A DNA stretch of 64,000 nucleotides, taken from assembly GCA_019155205.2 (NCBI GenBank), contig JAHNZQ020000049.1:53064-117063 (forward strand). The letters are read 5' to 3'. Position numbers and translations under genes: made by a program. This document shows, piece after piece, positions 30,861 to 42,658 of the stretch (positions are counted from its first letter, which is position 1; every line of letters begins with the position of its first letter). This stretch comes from Gracilaria vermiculophylla (lineage: Eukaryota; Rhodophyta; Florideophyceae; Gracilariales; Gracilariaceae). The notes beneath the pieces were generated by a model. The model ran no database searches and was not told where the DNA came from. It saw only the letters and a list, made by a program, of their open reading frames with translations.

Positions 30861-31328
30861 ACGGCGGACACCTTACCTCCCGCGACGGAACACGAAGCAT
30901 GGCACGTGGCTGCATCCGGAAATCCGTTTGTCGTGCGATTCACCGGCCTTCGTCGGAGCCGTTCACGGTAACCATTGAGCAGCGAGCGGCGTCATTCACT
31001 TTCCACCCGCTTCCGCGATCTGCATACCAGATCGAGATGGCAGCGCTTTCGCATGGCTTACCTTCGCTGATTTCCTACTCCGCAGCCGCCGCTTTTTTTA
31101 CTGCAGGCTCGCTGCGATCATGTTCCTTCCCCCCCTTCCCAAACCAAACGCTATCCACCCATCTTCACGTGTGAAATTCTGGAGTACGAATAGCACCCAC
31201 CGCGTCCTCAGACCCTCCAAGAAGTTCGTAGCGCATGCTGCAAATCCATTCGCTTGCTTTTCACCACCGCTTGTCGGTCTTCATCTTTTTGCTGTGCACC
31301 GGCTTTGTCGTCACGCTACCCTCTGAAG

Positions 31329-32823
31329 ATGGCCGACGGGCCTAACCCCAGCAGATCGTCATCAGGTCAAGCTTCACAATCTCTGCCGGTGCAGCAGCTT
31401 GCTGCAGAGATCCATGGATCTTCTACTGGGTCGCTCTCACCTCTCTCTGCTGCCGTTTCGACCCGTACAAGTGTCACTCTGCCTCAACATTCCGTCCACC
31501 CCGTCTCCCCCCCGCCCACTGCGATGTCGGACGAAAGACCGAGCCTGGGCCCCCTCGCTAAAATTCCGTTGCGTCCTAGTTTGCGACCAGTTCTCCAACT
31601 TGACTTGGACGCCGTTGCTGAACAGCTCAGTATCTTTCAAGGTGCTGCTGTCACTCAGGAAGACTTGAGAAACTCGTTCCCTATTGCAAAAAAACAACCG
31701 CAATCCCCATTGCAACCATCGAGCGTTCCCAAATCCTTTGCCAGTGTGTACCCTTCCGGCACCGAAACGCCAGTTATCCCTCTGTCCGTGGAAGTGGCTG
31801 GTGTCAACGACGATCGCGAAGGCCAGAATCTCGTTCTCCAGTTTGAAACAGTGGAAGAGGCTCTCGGATTGTCTGACAGCCCAGACTCGCCAAATGAGAT
31901 GGGAGACAAAGTCGACGCGTCAAAAGGTTGGGCTGTGTCCGTTCCGGTGAGTGAACCCTTTGAACCACCGCTGCAAACATGGCCAACTGAGCCCGCCGAA
32001 ATCATGGATGAGGAAACGTCGTTATTGGAACATGAACCCCAGGGGGTCGACTTGGCAAAGCACGGCGACATGGTTTTCCAACCAGATACAATTGCTGTTG
32101 TGCAACGGCAAGGAAATGAGAACGATTTCGAGGATCAAAGGGTTATCGTGTCTGTGCCTGAGACCACGAGCAACGGAGTCAATTCTGGGTTTATCATTCC
32201 GAACTATGACTCCAATGAAAATCTGACCGAGCTTTTNNNNNNNNNNNNNNNNNNNNNNNNNNNNNNNNNNNNNNNNNNNNNNNNNNNNNNNNNNNNNNNN
32301 NNNNNNNNNNNNNNNNNNNNNNNNNNNNNNNNNNNNAGATTTTATCGCGGCACTAAGTTCACTTGGAGCCATTGTATATCTTGACTCATGCAAAGAACTC
32401 CGGGGACGCGTCTCTTTCTTTCCTATGATGACATTTATATCAGCCCTGAGCTCGATCACGTTCGCTATTTCATCAATGATACTCTCTGGAACAAACTTGT
32501 CGGTAACAGATCATGGAGTCTTTGGGTGGCTGCAGACGGATCGACATATTCTTGGTTTGTATCTCGGTTGCGTGGTTGGCTTCTTAGGTACTGTGAGCTG
32601 CATTGCATCTTTGAAGTACCTTCCAAGTGTGGTGGTAAGCAGCGTGCAGTCAATGATTCCTGTGGTGGGTACCACCATGGCAGTTCTGATGGGAACCGAA
32701 CACGTTCCGGATGTATGGACCACGCTAGGTGGCTCAGTGCTTCTGTGTGGTGTGTTGGTGATTGCAGACGCAACCAAGCGAAGTGAGGTGACTGTTGTCC
32801 TCAACGAACATCTGACATCATGA
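31329..32823 (+). CDS. EamA/DMT-type membrane transporter, gap inside
   Basis: The left part, from ATG 31329, encodes about 300 hydrophilic, Ser/Pro/Glu-rich residues (MADGPNPSRSSSGQ; LEHEPQGVDLAKHG). After the 100-N gap a different frame is open from 32338 to TGA 32821-32823. It gives hydrophobic helices such as FIAALSSLGAIVYL, MMTFISALSSITFAI, GLYLGCVVGFLGTV, VVVSSVQSMIPVVGTTMA and GGSVLLCGVLVI. This is the second half of an EamA-like (drug/metabolite transporter) domain. The N-terminal helices must be in the gap. Substrate unknown. An upstream in-frame ATG at 31254 is possible but less likely. No stop breaks either part. Confidence 0.7.
32237..32336. other. Assembly gap (100 N) inside EamA gene
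   Basis: Placeholder of 100 N. The reading frame differs on the two sides, so the true length is unknown. It must contain the first transmembrane helices or an intron. Confidence 0.95.
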
Positions 32824-33327
32824 GTGATCTACTGCATTTTTAAATCTGAGGAAGAATGAGAGATCGGAGTATTTATCGCCTGTTATGCATGAATCACTAC
32901 ACCCCACTTGCGTTCGTAGCGAGTAGTGTGTGATAACTTTAAGTGCTGTGCAGAAAGATAGGACCACCCCCAAAATACAGCTTGTGGTCAACATGGTTCC
33001 CTTGTTTTTTATGTAGACCACACAGCACAGTTGCGAATAAAACCAAAGCACTAAAAGACACACAACATTATTCATAAAACATTTGTGGAACATTACAAAA
33101 ATAAAAATAAATTTTATAGCTATTCAAAAAGATAGGTCCACTTTAGGTAAACGTTCAATATTTAATTCTCAAGGGCTGCTTTAATTCCAAAACATGTTTA
33201 CCTATATAAACTAGATTGCGTACCACTAACAAGTCATTTTAAAAAGTAAGAAGCATATCTCACTGTGCCAAAAAGTAAGCAGCTTTTTGAAGAAAAAAAA
33301 GAAAATTTGTAACACTAGATATCGTCG

Positions 33328-33660
33328 GTGGAGGCTCTAGGGACATTTCCAAAGCATATAAAAAGGTCTGCACCAGTCGTGGTAAACTATTTAAACAAGA
33401 AAAAAAATTGTGGAAATTCGAAAAACCAAATAACGCCGAAAACAATGACTGCAGCAATTGCGCGACGAGGGGTTCGGGAAGCAGTGACGATATATTATTC
33501 GTCCAATTTTATTTGTCAAGCACTGGATTTTTCTGTCAGTGCTTCTATTGTTCGCAAAACATTGAATAAAAATCCGAATATAAAATATAAGATCAAAAAC
33601 TGCACTCCTTTCTTAACAGAAAAATACGAAAAATGAGAATAAAATCAGCCAGGACGTTTG
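33328..33660 (+). pseudogene. T-C transposase helix-turn-helix part
   Basis: ORF containing TAAIARRGVREAVTIYYSS and SVSASIVRKTLNKNPNIKYK, a Tc1-like DNA-binding helix pair in the right place near the left terminal repeat. It is cut by the solo LTR at 33668. Confidence 0.55.
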
Positions 33661-33667
33661 TCACATT

Positions 33668-34225
33668 TGTGGTATTGTCAGCCCTCCTCTCGAGGTAGTA
33701 AAGCACAACGTCCATTAGGAGTTTTTGTTGACTCCAAAGGTGCGTGTTCCTAAAGGTGGTCTCCGGTATCCGCTGTCACGAGTCGTGCGAATTCTTAAAG
33801 GGGATCCGCAATCACCAAGCGGAGGGGGAGGTTCACTAGGCGGACAATGCTTCTACCGGCGCTGCCATGACGCGACCTGGGGATCGGCGGCTTAGAAACC
33901 TGAGTTGATCGACAAGAGACTCCATCCGGAAAAGTAGATGAAGACTCAAGGGTGCTTGGCTTTACTTCCTCAGAGGTGGAGCTCAACCGGCAGATTAAGT
34001 ATCAATCAGGGAGCCCGCCTCGGTAGGTCTCACTACTGTGCTAATTACCTGCATAAATGAACTAAAAGCAATAATAATTCTACCTTCGTTTAAGGATACA
34101 TACTGTAGCGCACGTGGGTGGAATTATGCACCACTTGGCCCAGCTAATAAAATACGAGCCCTCCTTAGGAATATTATACCGTATGGCCACGCCACCATTT
34201 TTTCCTTAAAAGCCACTGTACCACA
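33668..34225. repeat. Solo LTR of the element E family
   Basis: 558 bp beginning TGTGGTA and ending TACCACA (perfect inverted repeat), flanked by the TSD ACATT at 33663-33667 and 34226-34230. The same sequence forms both LTRs of element E (47650 and 57015). The internal region is gone, presumably by LTR-LTR recombination. Confidence 0.9.
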
Positions 34226-34257
34226 ACATTAAAGAACTCAGAGTAGGACTAAGTAAT

Positions 34258-34845
34258 ATTTGGCGACGAAAAAAAGTTTTATTTGGATGGCACATATGGC
34301 TTTCAGTACTACTGGCATAATATAAGGACGCAGGAAAAAAATTCTCAAAACGTCAAAATGGGGATGGTTTTTTTATGATTTGGGGAGTATTTTGTAGAAA
34401 TGGAAAATCAATTTTAGGCATTCTAAGCGGTAGATAGAATGCAAAGGCCTACACCAATACGTTGGAAGAGTTTTTATTACCGTTTACGTTTAAAATTACG
34501 CTCTTGATTAGAATTTGTAGCAAGACAATGCCTTTTTACAAACTGCAAATCACACAAAATTGTGGTTCTAAAACTTTAATATAGATGTAATTGAGTTGCC
34601 ATCGCGTTTTCGGAATCTTAACCCAATCAATTATTTGTGGGGGATATTTGCGCGTAAAGTTGTTTGCGGTGGAAGGCAATTTTTCATTGTCAAAAAGTTG
34701 CAGAATACTGTTACGCAGGAATGGAATTCCATTTAGAAGAAAACGTTACATAATTTTGTTACTTCTATGCAGAACCGTTGCATTAGAGTCCTACAGAACG
34801 CTGATAGATAAACCAAGTATTAAACGTACTGCAATGAGGAAATAA
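34258..34845 (+). pseudogene. T-C transposase catalytic remnant
   Basis: Near 34260 the translation gives FGDEKKFYLDG, YGFQYYWHNI, the first-Asp block of a Tc1 transposase ([12 protein letters not shown] ... YWHDLR). Later blocks are recognisable only as ELPSRFRNLNPINYLWG-like sequence near 34600. Many stops. Confidence 0.6.
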
Positions 34846-35063
34846 AACACTGTTGTTTTTGGTGGACCTATCATTTTGCACAGCTAAAATTTCGAAATTT
34901 TTATCTCATTCAGAAGTCTTTTGGCGGTTACATTTGAAGCAGATGAATATCAATTACTTCATTGAGGGTGCTACTGTATGTGTTTCTTTGGTAGAAAAAA
35001 ACGTTGCATATTCCCTACACGTTCCGTTTATAGGGTGGACCTATCATTATGCACAGCACCGTA

Positions 35064-35490
35064 GTGTAGCTGTACTTTTTTTTGGTTATTTTTATTCAAT
35101 CTGTTACAAATATATTCTTAGTTAAAATTGAAACAGCAGTTATCTGAAGTATCGAGACTCCTAGTATTCCTGCCGGTAAGGCCTCGTTTTCTATTTATGT
35201 TGGTTCAGCATCAACTTTAGAAGTAAAATGTATACCGGGTGCAACCTGAAATACACAACACCTGTAATATGTGAATACACAAATGCGGAAATATACAATC
35301 AATATAAAAATAAAAATGCATTTGTTCTTCAGGTTCATATACTTTCAAGGTCCCTGCATGAACAGCACAGATTAGTAGGATTTTTTATTTCAAGATTCAC
35401 AAACAATGGTTTTTGGTTCAGCAGAATCTTTTGAATGACTAATGGGTGTTTTTTTTATAAAATGGAATGCCTGAATAAAAATAAAAAAGT
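35064..35490. other. Spacer, nothing recognised
   Basis: AT-rich sequence between T-C and the gypsy LTR at 35496. No gene or repeat seen. Confidence 0.4.
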
Positions 35491-35495
35491 ATTCT

Positions 35496-35863
35496 TGAAA
35501 CGAAAGTCCAGTTGGGGCAAAGAAAGACAGGTGAAATAAACTCAATTGATGACTTTCCTTGATGAATAATCGTTGGTTGGGTGTTGGTGCCGCTACTTGG
35601 CATCTGCGACCTCTTAGATAGAGAATTGTACCACCCGAAAAGGTAGCATAATCACAGATATCAAATATACTAACTAGACGCTTCTCAAGTGCTCTAAACT
35701 CTTCTAGAACACTAATTAGAAACCTCTAGATGCGTTACAGCAATGCAACATAAAACTCTACATGCAAAATAAAAACTAAAAACAAAAATGCCACGCTAAA
35801 TATGCCTTGCAGGCATGCGTCCAGAACAGCCTAGAATAACCGGGACTATTCTAGATTGTTTCA
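35496..35863 (-). repeat. Element D 3' LTR
   Basis: 368 bp, matching 42287-42653. On its right (upstream in the minus sense) lies the purine tract of the element. Confidence 0.92.
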
Positions 35864-35884
35864 CTATTCCCACCTCCTCTCTGT
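35864..35884 (-). promoter_or_regulatory. Element D polypurine tract
   Basis: Minus strand reads AGAGAGGAGGTGGGAATAG immediately before the LTR start TGAAAC, a good plus-strand primer tract. Confidence 0.65.
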
Positions 35885-35934
35885 TGACGACCACGTCAAT
35901 GATACTCAGGTAGTAACCCATTATCAATAATGTA

Positions 35935-37217
35935 CAGTGCGTTTCAAAATCATATCACGCCTAAAAAACGCGCCAAAGTAGTACTGTAGTGCGCCATTAG
36001 CAGAGCATATAAGTAAAAACCGTTTCATAATCATAACAAGACATCATCAACATCCATCAATATGGCTCGAGGATTACCTCTTTCGCGCTCCGAACAGCTT
36101 GAAATTGTACAATTGAAAGCTAACGGAAAATAATATGCCAAAACTGGCCGACATTTGAGGCGTCATCCTGTCACAATTCTCCGGTTTCTTAAAAAACACA
36201 GCACGTTATGGAGAAAAAAAATCTACAGGGCCTCCCAATCTTCTCAGTCCTGCAGATAAGCGCGGTATTAAACGGGAACTGTGTCGAGGAAAATTTTCGT
36301 GCAAGAATATTGCAAAAAACTTAAACCTCAATGTATCTAAATCAACAATATGGAGGGAAATTAATAAGAAAAATTAGTTCAAGTATAAAAGGATGAGGAA
36401 AACTTTCTTTCTGGAAGAACATCATAAGCAAAAAAGAATTTCTTGGTGTGTGAACATGGCGCACTGAAAAGATCAATGGAACACAGTAATATTTTGTGAT
36501 GAAAAAAAGTTTAACTTGGATGGTCCAGATTGTTTTAAACATTACTGGCATGATCTTAGAAAGGAACGTTCAGTATTTTGTACACGGCATTCTGGAGGCG
36601 GTTCTGTAATGGTATGGTCTGGTATATTAAAGTATGGATAAACAGAAACTGCCTTTATTGATAGAAATATGGACTCTGTACGCTATCAAGAGATTCTTTA
36701 TATCTACATGCTACCTTTTGGATATTGTGTACACGGAGAAAATTTTGTTTTTCAACAAGATAATGCCCCGGTACACAAATCTAAATTGGTGTCAGACTGG
36801 CTACAAGTAGCAAGCATTCATGTCACGGAATGGCCAGCGCGCTCACCGGACTTGAACCCCATTGAAAATGTATGGGGTCTATTATCAAAAATGGTTTATG
36901 GCCATGGCAGGCAATTTAGCACAGTTTTTGATTTAAAAAACTGTATTAAGAATTGCTGGGACAATAATTTTTAAGTTTCGACAATTAATGGCTACATCAA
37001 TTCAATGCCTAAACGTTGTATAATCGTTATTAAGCAAAAAGGTGGGAAAATTGGATACTGAGTCGGCAATAGTGACTTCAAGTTGATAAAGTTGTTATGT
37101 TTTTGAAACTGTTTTTGGACTTGAATTTATTTTGAAACTCAATTTTGTAGCCCTGCAGTACCAAAATCATCATTATTTTACTTTGACACCAACGTGTTAT
37201 GATTTTGAAACAGACTG
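35935..37217 (+). mobile_element. T-B: Tc1/mariner-like transposon
   Basis: 1283 bp with TA on both sides (35933-35934, 37218-37219). The ends are CAGTGCGTTTCAAAATCATA and, inverted, CAGTCTGTTTCAAAATCATA. Inner motif copies lie near 36017 and 37095. Same family as T-A. It interrupts the 3' end of element D, just at the end of the integrase reading frame. Confidence 0.9.
36062..37061 (+). pseudogene. T-B transposase, decayed
   Basis: Starts MARGLPLSRSEQLEIVQL but hits a TAA after about 22 codons, with further shifts through the helix-turn-helix region. The catalytic part is readable: [13 protein letters not shown] (first Asp), FQQDNAPVH (second Asp intact, unlike T-A) and DLNPIENVWG (Glu), with 34 residues between the last two (DD34E). 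A TAA near 36640 and another near 36972 break it. Confidence 0.82.
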
Positions 37218-37219
37218 TA

Positions 37220-38323
37220 CTCGTGCCGAACATCGGTTACAGTACCATCACGATCCACGAAATCTCTTGTTGGCTGCCACTCAGCTTCATGAGTTGGCGC
37301 CCCCTTCATCAACATCAGGAATTGATATCCTCTTCCTCGCTTTCTATGCTTCAAAATACTTCCAACGAGTTGTTCTTCTCCGTCAGGCATCGGTACCGAA
37401 TCAGGTCTTTCAGGAATGGGCATCCCAATTTCGGCAGGCTGTTCTCTGTATGGAGTTGTATGGATCACATGAACAACTGGATGGATCTTAAGGTGACTTG
37501 GTAGATCCAACCTTAAAGCATTCTTTCCAATTAACTCCTTCACCATAAATTGCCCATACCTTATTGCCGTCAGCTTCTGTGTTACCTGAGACCTCGAATA
37601 TAAATCCGTAAACAAAGATTTGTTCAACCACACTTTCGATCCAACTTGATAAATTGGAGCTTGATAACGTTGAGAGAATATTGCACTTTGTCTAGCCTTA
37701 GACACTTTGTACGAGACCTTAGCATCTTCCAAAGATTTTTTCAATCTCGTCTTAAACTCTTCAACGCTTTCAATCGGCATTTCTGCTCCTGAAATCATAT
37801 CAAGAGACGTCTTCGGATTATATCCCAAGTCCATTTCGAATGGCGACATTCCCAAGTCTTCAGTCACAGAAGAGTTATATGCAAACTCTGCAGCAGGTAG
37901 CAATTCATCCCAATCATTCTGATGGTACGAGCAATAGCACCGTAAATTGTTTTCAACCATTCGGTTCATAATCTCCGATGCACCATCTGTCTGCGGATGA
38001 TGACTTGTGTTTATCTTCAGCTTTACTCCACATAGCTTCATCACATTTTCCCAGAACTCTGAAGTGAACTTAGGATCTCTGTCTGAAACAATGTTATCTG
38101 ATAAGCCATGGAGTTTGAATATGTTGTTGAAGAATGAAGTAGCCACATCTACTGCCGTGTCATTCACATTACAAAAAATGTAATGAACTCTTCTTGTAAG
38201 ACGATCAACCCAAGTTCTGACTGCATCTTTTCCATTCTTAGTCCTTGGTAGGTATACAATAAAGTCAGTAGCTAGAGATCCCCATCTTCTCTCAGGCATC
38301 TCTAATGACGTTGGAACTGTCAT
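37220..38323 (-). pseudogene. Element D integrase core and C-terminus
   Basis: Minus ORF with RRWGSLATDFIVYLP (first Asp), ADNIVSDRDPKF-type second block (LSDNIVSDRDPKFTSEF), HPQTDGASEIMNRMVENNLR (Glu) and a C-terminal beta region (GSKVWLNKSLF). It ends in a chromodomain-like segment (LVGSILKHRKRGRGYQFLM, EAEWQPTRDF). The last codons read into T-B, so the natural stop was displaced. Belongs to the one pol frame of this element. Confidence 0.85.
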
Positions 38324-38368
38324 TTTCTTTTGATTCGAATCTTTTGCTTGCTGACATCGAAGTCATCT

Positions 38369-39172
38369 TTACACATAATTTCGAACATCACGTGTCTTTT
38401 GTCTCCAATGATAGTTCGAAAGCCTCGATAAAGTCTTCGCAAAAGCAAAATGTTCACTTATTTTCGAATAATGCGCTAGCTGCAGAATATCCGAAACACT
38501 TTTCCTTGGAACACACAGTTTCTTACCATACATCAGTCGTTTTCCTTCTCGCCTAAACATATGAATTATCTTTTCAAGCTGTAACTTATCAATCTGATCA
38601 GAAGGCCAGTTTCCATCTAAGGCTCTAACAATAGGTCCAAAGAATTGATCATCATCATAACTGCTAAGAATATCGTCAAGATCAAAATATAACACTTCCA
38701 CATCGTTAACAGAAGGGTTTTCCATATCCTTAGAGTTGATCACATGAGGAGCTCTTGACAAAGCATCCCCAAGTACATGAATTTTTCTTTGCTTCAAGGT
38801 AATTGGATATATGCCAAAATTACCAAGCGTTTCAATTTACCGTGCCTCTTTTCGACTTAACTTAGGCTCGGTAAACAAATGCTTCAGGACTTGATTGTCA
38901 CTTATAATCTCAAATGATGAACCTTTCAAATAACATCTGAACCTCTGGAGAAAAGATATCAAACCAAGACCCTCCGTATCATTTGCGGAATAATCTCTCT
39001 CAGTAGGAGACAGCGTTTTAGAATAGAAGGCAATAACACGATCCTTTCCATTCTCATCTAATTGTGTTAAAGTTCCTCCAACCGCATATTTCCAGGCATC
39101 AACATGACCTCGCAAACTCTTGTTCCAGTCTGAGGCAACAAGAATAGGGGCTTGGGTGATGGCTTCTTTCAA
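38369..39172 (-). pseudogene. Element D RNase H and integrase zinc region
   Basis: 39172-38837 reads APILVASDWNKSLRGHVDAW, AVGGTLTQLDENGKDRVIAF, YSKTLSPTERDYSAN and EIISDNQVLKHLF, which is RNase H (an Asp in HVDAW and ISDNQ). A TAA near 38835 sits at a conserved Trp. 38797-38369 reads KIHVLGDALSRAPH and then the linker and start of the zinc domain (QLAHYSKISEHFAFAKTL). Confidence 0.78.
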
Positions 39173-39175
39173 CTT

Positions 39176-39853
39176 TTAGAATGCTTCATCACACTTCTCA
39201 TTCCATTTGCCAAAACCGATATCTTTCTTTGTCAGATCCGTTAATGGGGCTGCAATTTTCGAGAACTTGGGAATAAACCTGTGGAAGAATTGAAGTAAGC
39301 CAATACAACTTCTAATGTCTGTAGCATTTTTCGGCTTCAGCCATGTTCTCAAAACCTCGACTTTTTCTGGGTTGACGCGAAGACCATCTTTGCCGACTAT
39401 GAAGCCCAAAAACTCTTTCCCTGTTTTCAGAAAATCACATTTTTTCGGAGAAACATAAAGCTCATGTTCTTTCAGGCAAGTTACTACGATTTCCAGATGG
39501 CAGAGATGGCTATCATCCTTGCTGAATACTAGAATATCATCAATGGACACAACCATAAATACATCGATACAATCATAGAAGATACGGTTCATCAACTACT
39601 GGAAAGTAGCCGGGGCATTACATAAACCCCTCGGCATAACAAAATATTCAAAATGTCCGTATTTCGTATTGAACGCGGTCTTATCAACATTCTCAGGCTT
39701 CACCCGTATCTGATGGAAACAAGTTTTCAAGTCCAACTTTGAGAAGACTCTTGCGTCACCAAGCCTGTCAAACATCTCATCTGACCTAGGCAATGGCGCA
39801 TTGTTCCTTTTTCTGATTCGAATAAGAGCTTGATATTCGACTACTTTTTTCAA
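39176..39853 (-). pseudogene. Element D reverse transcriptase
   Basis: Two in-frame pieces split by a TAG at about 39593-39595 (CAG expected). The right piece has RLGDARVFSKLDLKTCFHQI, TAFNTKYGHFEYFVMPRGL and NAPATFQ. The left has FMVVSIDDILVFSKDD (IDD catalytic box), KKCDFLKTGKEFLGFIVGKD and SCIGLLQFFHRFIPKF. RT motifs are complete apart from the stops. Confidence 0.85.
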
Positions 39854-40096
39854 TTTGTCTTTCTTCTGGATGAAGAATTATGGCGATCCATACGGTGACC
39901 TACTAGGCCTAATCTTCTTATTTCTCAGCAAATCTTCCACATATTCTTTTGCAGCTTTCAACTCCGCGGGGGACAACTAAAATAATGGACGATGAGGTGG
40001 CTTAGAACCTTTCTCAACCTCAATCTCATCATTTACACTTCTCTTTGGTGGTAGTCCAGCAAGTAGTTCCCCTTTGAAGACATCTTCAAACCGAGA

Positions 40097-40857
40097 TCAC
40101 AGCCTTTGCAAATTAACATGCTTTCGACCTTCGACTGCTGAGGGTTTAGTCAATTTCAACTCATTCACATCAACGAGTTGATATACATTGAAATCTCTCC
40201 CACGATTCTTTCTCCTCATCATGTTCCGGAACTTCTTACCTCCAATGCTTGTGACTCTTACTTCCTCGCTCGAATTATTCTCAGTCATTGGAACCACGTC
40301 TTTGCCAACCTTAACAACCCGTTCTTGATAATCTATATCAGGATTTTTGGCAACATGCCATGGCATTCCAAGAAGCACATTCTATAATCTGCGACAACCC
40401 AATTGGATTTGTACAGATGGAAACCAATCTTCAATGTTGTTTTTAGGATGACTTTCGACGCTTCTTCCTTTGACTCCTCGCTCGAATGATTGACAGTAAC
40501 ATTGACTCTCTTAAATCGAAACTTTTCCTTGTTTCGAGCTGCGAAGTTCCTTGATACTACGTTTGTATTACATTCGTCATCTTTGAGGATGGGTCCTTTC
40601 ACATCATTCAATGTCCCATTCAGTATGATCAATTTTTCAATTGGAATCGAATCCTCATTGACTAGGATATTGTATTCACGACACGTAACGAAAGTATTGG
40701 GCTCCAAACTAGTCTTCGAGACTCTTATTGCACGATTTCTTTGACTCTTCTCCACTTCAGATCTATCACCAGTATGAATCTCTTCTTCCAACACTGGACT
40801 CTGTATACCTTGTCTCAGCTGCCTTACCTCTGCAACAAGACGCTCAAAGTCACTCAT
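40097..40857 (-). pseudogene. Element D protease region
   Basis: 40857-40333 contains GPILKDDECNTNVVSRNFA, a degenerate retropepsin site (I.D.GAx.N.IS), and KTTLKIGFHLYKSNWVVADY. 40378-40097 has MLLGMPWHVAKNPDIDYQER, the typical LGMPWL...P.IDW block after gypsy proteases. The two pieces are in different frames. Confidence 0.6.
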
Positions 40858-40898
40858 ACTTGGACCAACCGGAGCGTTCTTTCCTTTCGGCGGACCTC

Positions 40899-41727
40899 TT
40901 AGTTTTCCGAGTAACTGTGAATAACTTCAGCATTATTTGATACAATCTTTTTCTCACTTTCATCATGTTTCCTCGACCTACAGCCTACTTTATGACATGT
41001 GGAGCAGCGGCTCTCTTTGTACAACTTCTCTTTCTTCAGATCAAATCGACTATATCTGCTTCGACTTTGACCATTGTTGTACCTTATTTCCACGTAACAT
41101 ATCTCCATTGGAACGGGAGCCTGATTTGGAACATAACTCGACTGTTCACCAAACCATGAGAACATGCCAGATCCACGTAAAGAGTTGTCAACATTTAAAG
41201 CCATTCGGGCGGCTTCTTCGACGTTCGTTAAATTAACTTTAAGGACTTCTAGCCTAACTTACGGCTTCAACCCAGGGACAAGCTTATCTAACATTTCATC
41301 CATTAAAATTCCTGGGATGCTCAGAGCCACATTTCTAAACTCTGAAAGATAAGCTGCAACAGAATACCTCTGATGTAAAGACCTAACTTGTCTCTTGCAC
41401 GTTGAACACTATCAGACTATCAGCGGGAATGAACTCAGCTCTTACCAGATTCTTGAACTCTTGAAAGAAATCCAGGACTGCATTTGCGGTAACCTTCGTA
41501 AACTACCAACTTGCGACTGTGCCCGTAAACAAGGTTGTAGCATACATAATCTTAGCTCCATCATTTAACATCAACTCTGTGTTTTGTATTTGAACAAGTG
41601 CTAAGTATTGTTCGAGCTGGTACAACCAAGTTTTCACGATGAGTATATCTTGAGTGCCCTTGAACTGCTCCGGCTTATTCGGCTTTAAAAACGACATCTT
41701 AAAACAACTCTTTTCCTTCACTTGCAA
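40899..41727 (-). pseudogene. gag: Element D gag
   Basis: 41727-41503 reads PNKPEQFKGTQDILIVKTWL, a gypsy gag capsid start (F.G....V..WL..ME.YL). 41204-40899 carries a knuckle-like CSTCHKVGCRSRKHDES. The stretch between is shifted and broken. Confidence 0.6.
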
Positions 41728-42270
41728 CCTTCTCTCTTGAGTTAATATTCACTTGATACTTGTAGGGAGCCGTCCCACGGCGATGGATCCTCTTTCCGCA
41801 AGAGAGTGCTAACAGCAACTCTTCGCAACCCACACTCGAGAGTTACGGCGATCAATATCTCTTCGGGATTTCCCCACCAGTGTTTTGTCAAAGACCTTTC
41901 GGTGTCCTTACCATATAGGGAATGATCTCGAGACGACCGAAAGATACCTCGCAATGACTGCACTACCTCACTATGGTGCTCCTACCTGATCAAACCTATA
42001 CCGCGTTACTCGAACCCTTGTCCCAGTCAGTCGACCTGGTTAACGTCCAATAGTCGAGAGGTTTGTTTGAGGATACGTTGGGCGACTCGGCGCAGAACCA
42101 CCACAATCAAAGAAGTCAAAGATATTGAAGATACCTTCTTGCCTATCTAGTTCCCCCTGCAGAACTAGAATACTTTCACACACCTGGCACTCCAGCCCAC
42201 AGGTGGTGACTTACCAACGACTGGCACTCCAACCCACAGTCGTGGTACAACCTGACTACCCTCGGCCAAC

Positions 42271-42286
42271 TGAGCAATGCTTCCAG
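42271..42286 (-). promoter_or_regulatory. Element D primer-binding site
   Basis: Minus strand after the 5' LTR reads C then TGGAAGCATTGCTCA. TGG one base inside the LTR fits pairing with a tRNA CCA end. The tRNA was not identified. Confidence 0.45.
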
Positions 42287-42653
42287 TGAAACAAAAGACC
42301 AGTTGGGGCAAAGAAAGACAGGTGAAATAAACTCAAATGATGAATTTCCTTGATGAATAATCGTTGGTTGGGTGATGGTGCCGCTACTTGGCATCTACGA
42401 CCTCTTATATAGAGAATTATACCCCCTAAAAGGTGGCATAATCACATATATCAAATATAATAACTAGATGCTTCTCAATTGCTCTAAGCTCTTCTAGAAC
42501 ACTAATTGGAAACCTCTAGATGCGTTACAGTAATGCAACATAAAATTCTACATGCAAAATAAAAACTAAAAACATAAATGCCACGATAAATATGCCTTGC
42601 TGGCATGCGTCCAAAACAGCCTAGAATAACTTGGACTATTCTAGATTGTTACA
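42287..42653 (-). repeat. Element D 5' LTR
   Basis: 367-bp LTR copy, followed on the right by the TSD ATTCT (42654-42658). Confidence 0.92.
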
Positions 42654-42658
42654 ATTCT

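Larger units (their letters stand above)
32942..35061 (+). mobile_element. T-C: old Tc1-like transposon
   Basis: Outer ends GTGCTGTGCAGAAAGATAGG (left) and the inverse CCTATCATTATGCACAGCAC (right). Inner copies lie at about 33130 (AAGATAGGTCCAC) and 34860 (GTGGACCTATCATT). It contains a helix-turn-helix fragment and a decayed catalytic domain, and is interrupted by a solo LTR. Terminal TA on both sides is approximate. Confidence 0.75.
35496..42653 (-). mobile_element. Element D: Ty3/Gypsy with Tc1 insertion
   Basis: Minus-strand gypsy flanked by 368- and 367-bp LTRs and the TSD ATTCT (35491-35495, 42654-42658). In minus orientation the LTRs start TGAAACAATC / TGTAACAATC. The LTRs are about 92% alike by my count, so it is much older than element A. 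Pol is one frame with several stops. Transposon T-B sits between integrase and the 3' LTR. Confidence 0.92.
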
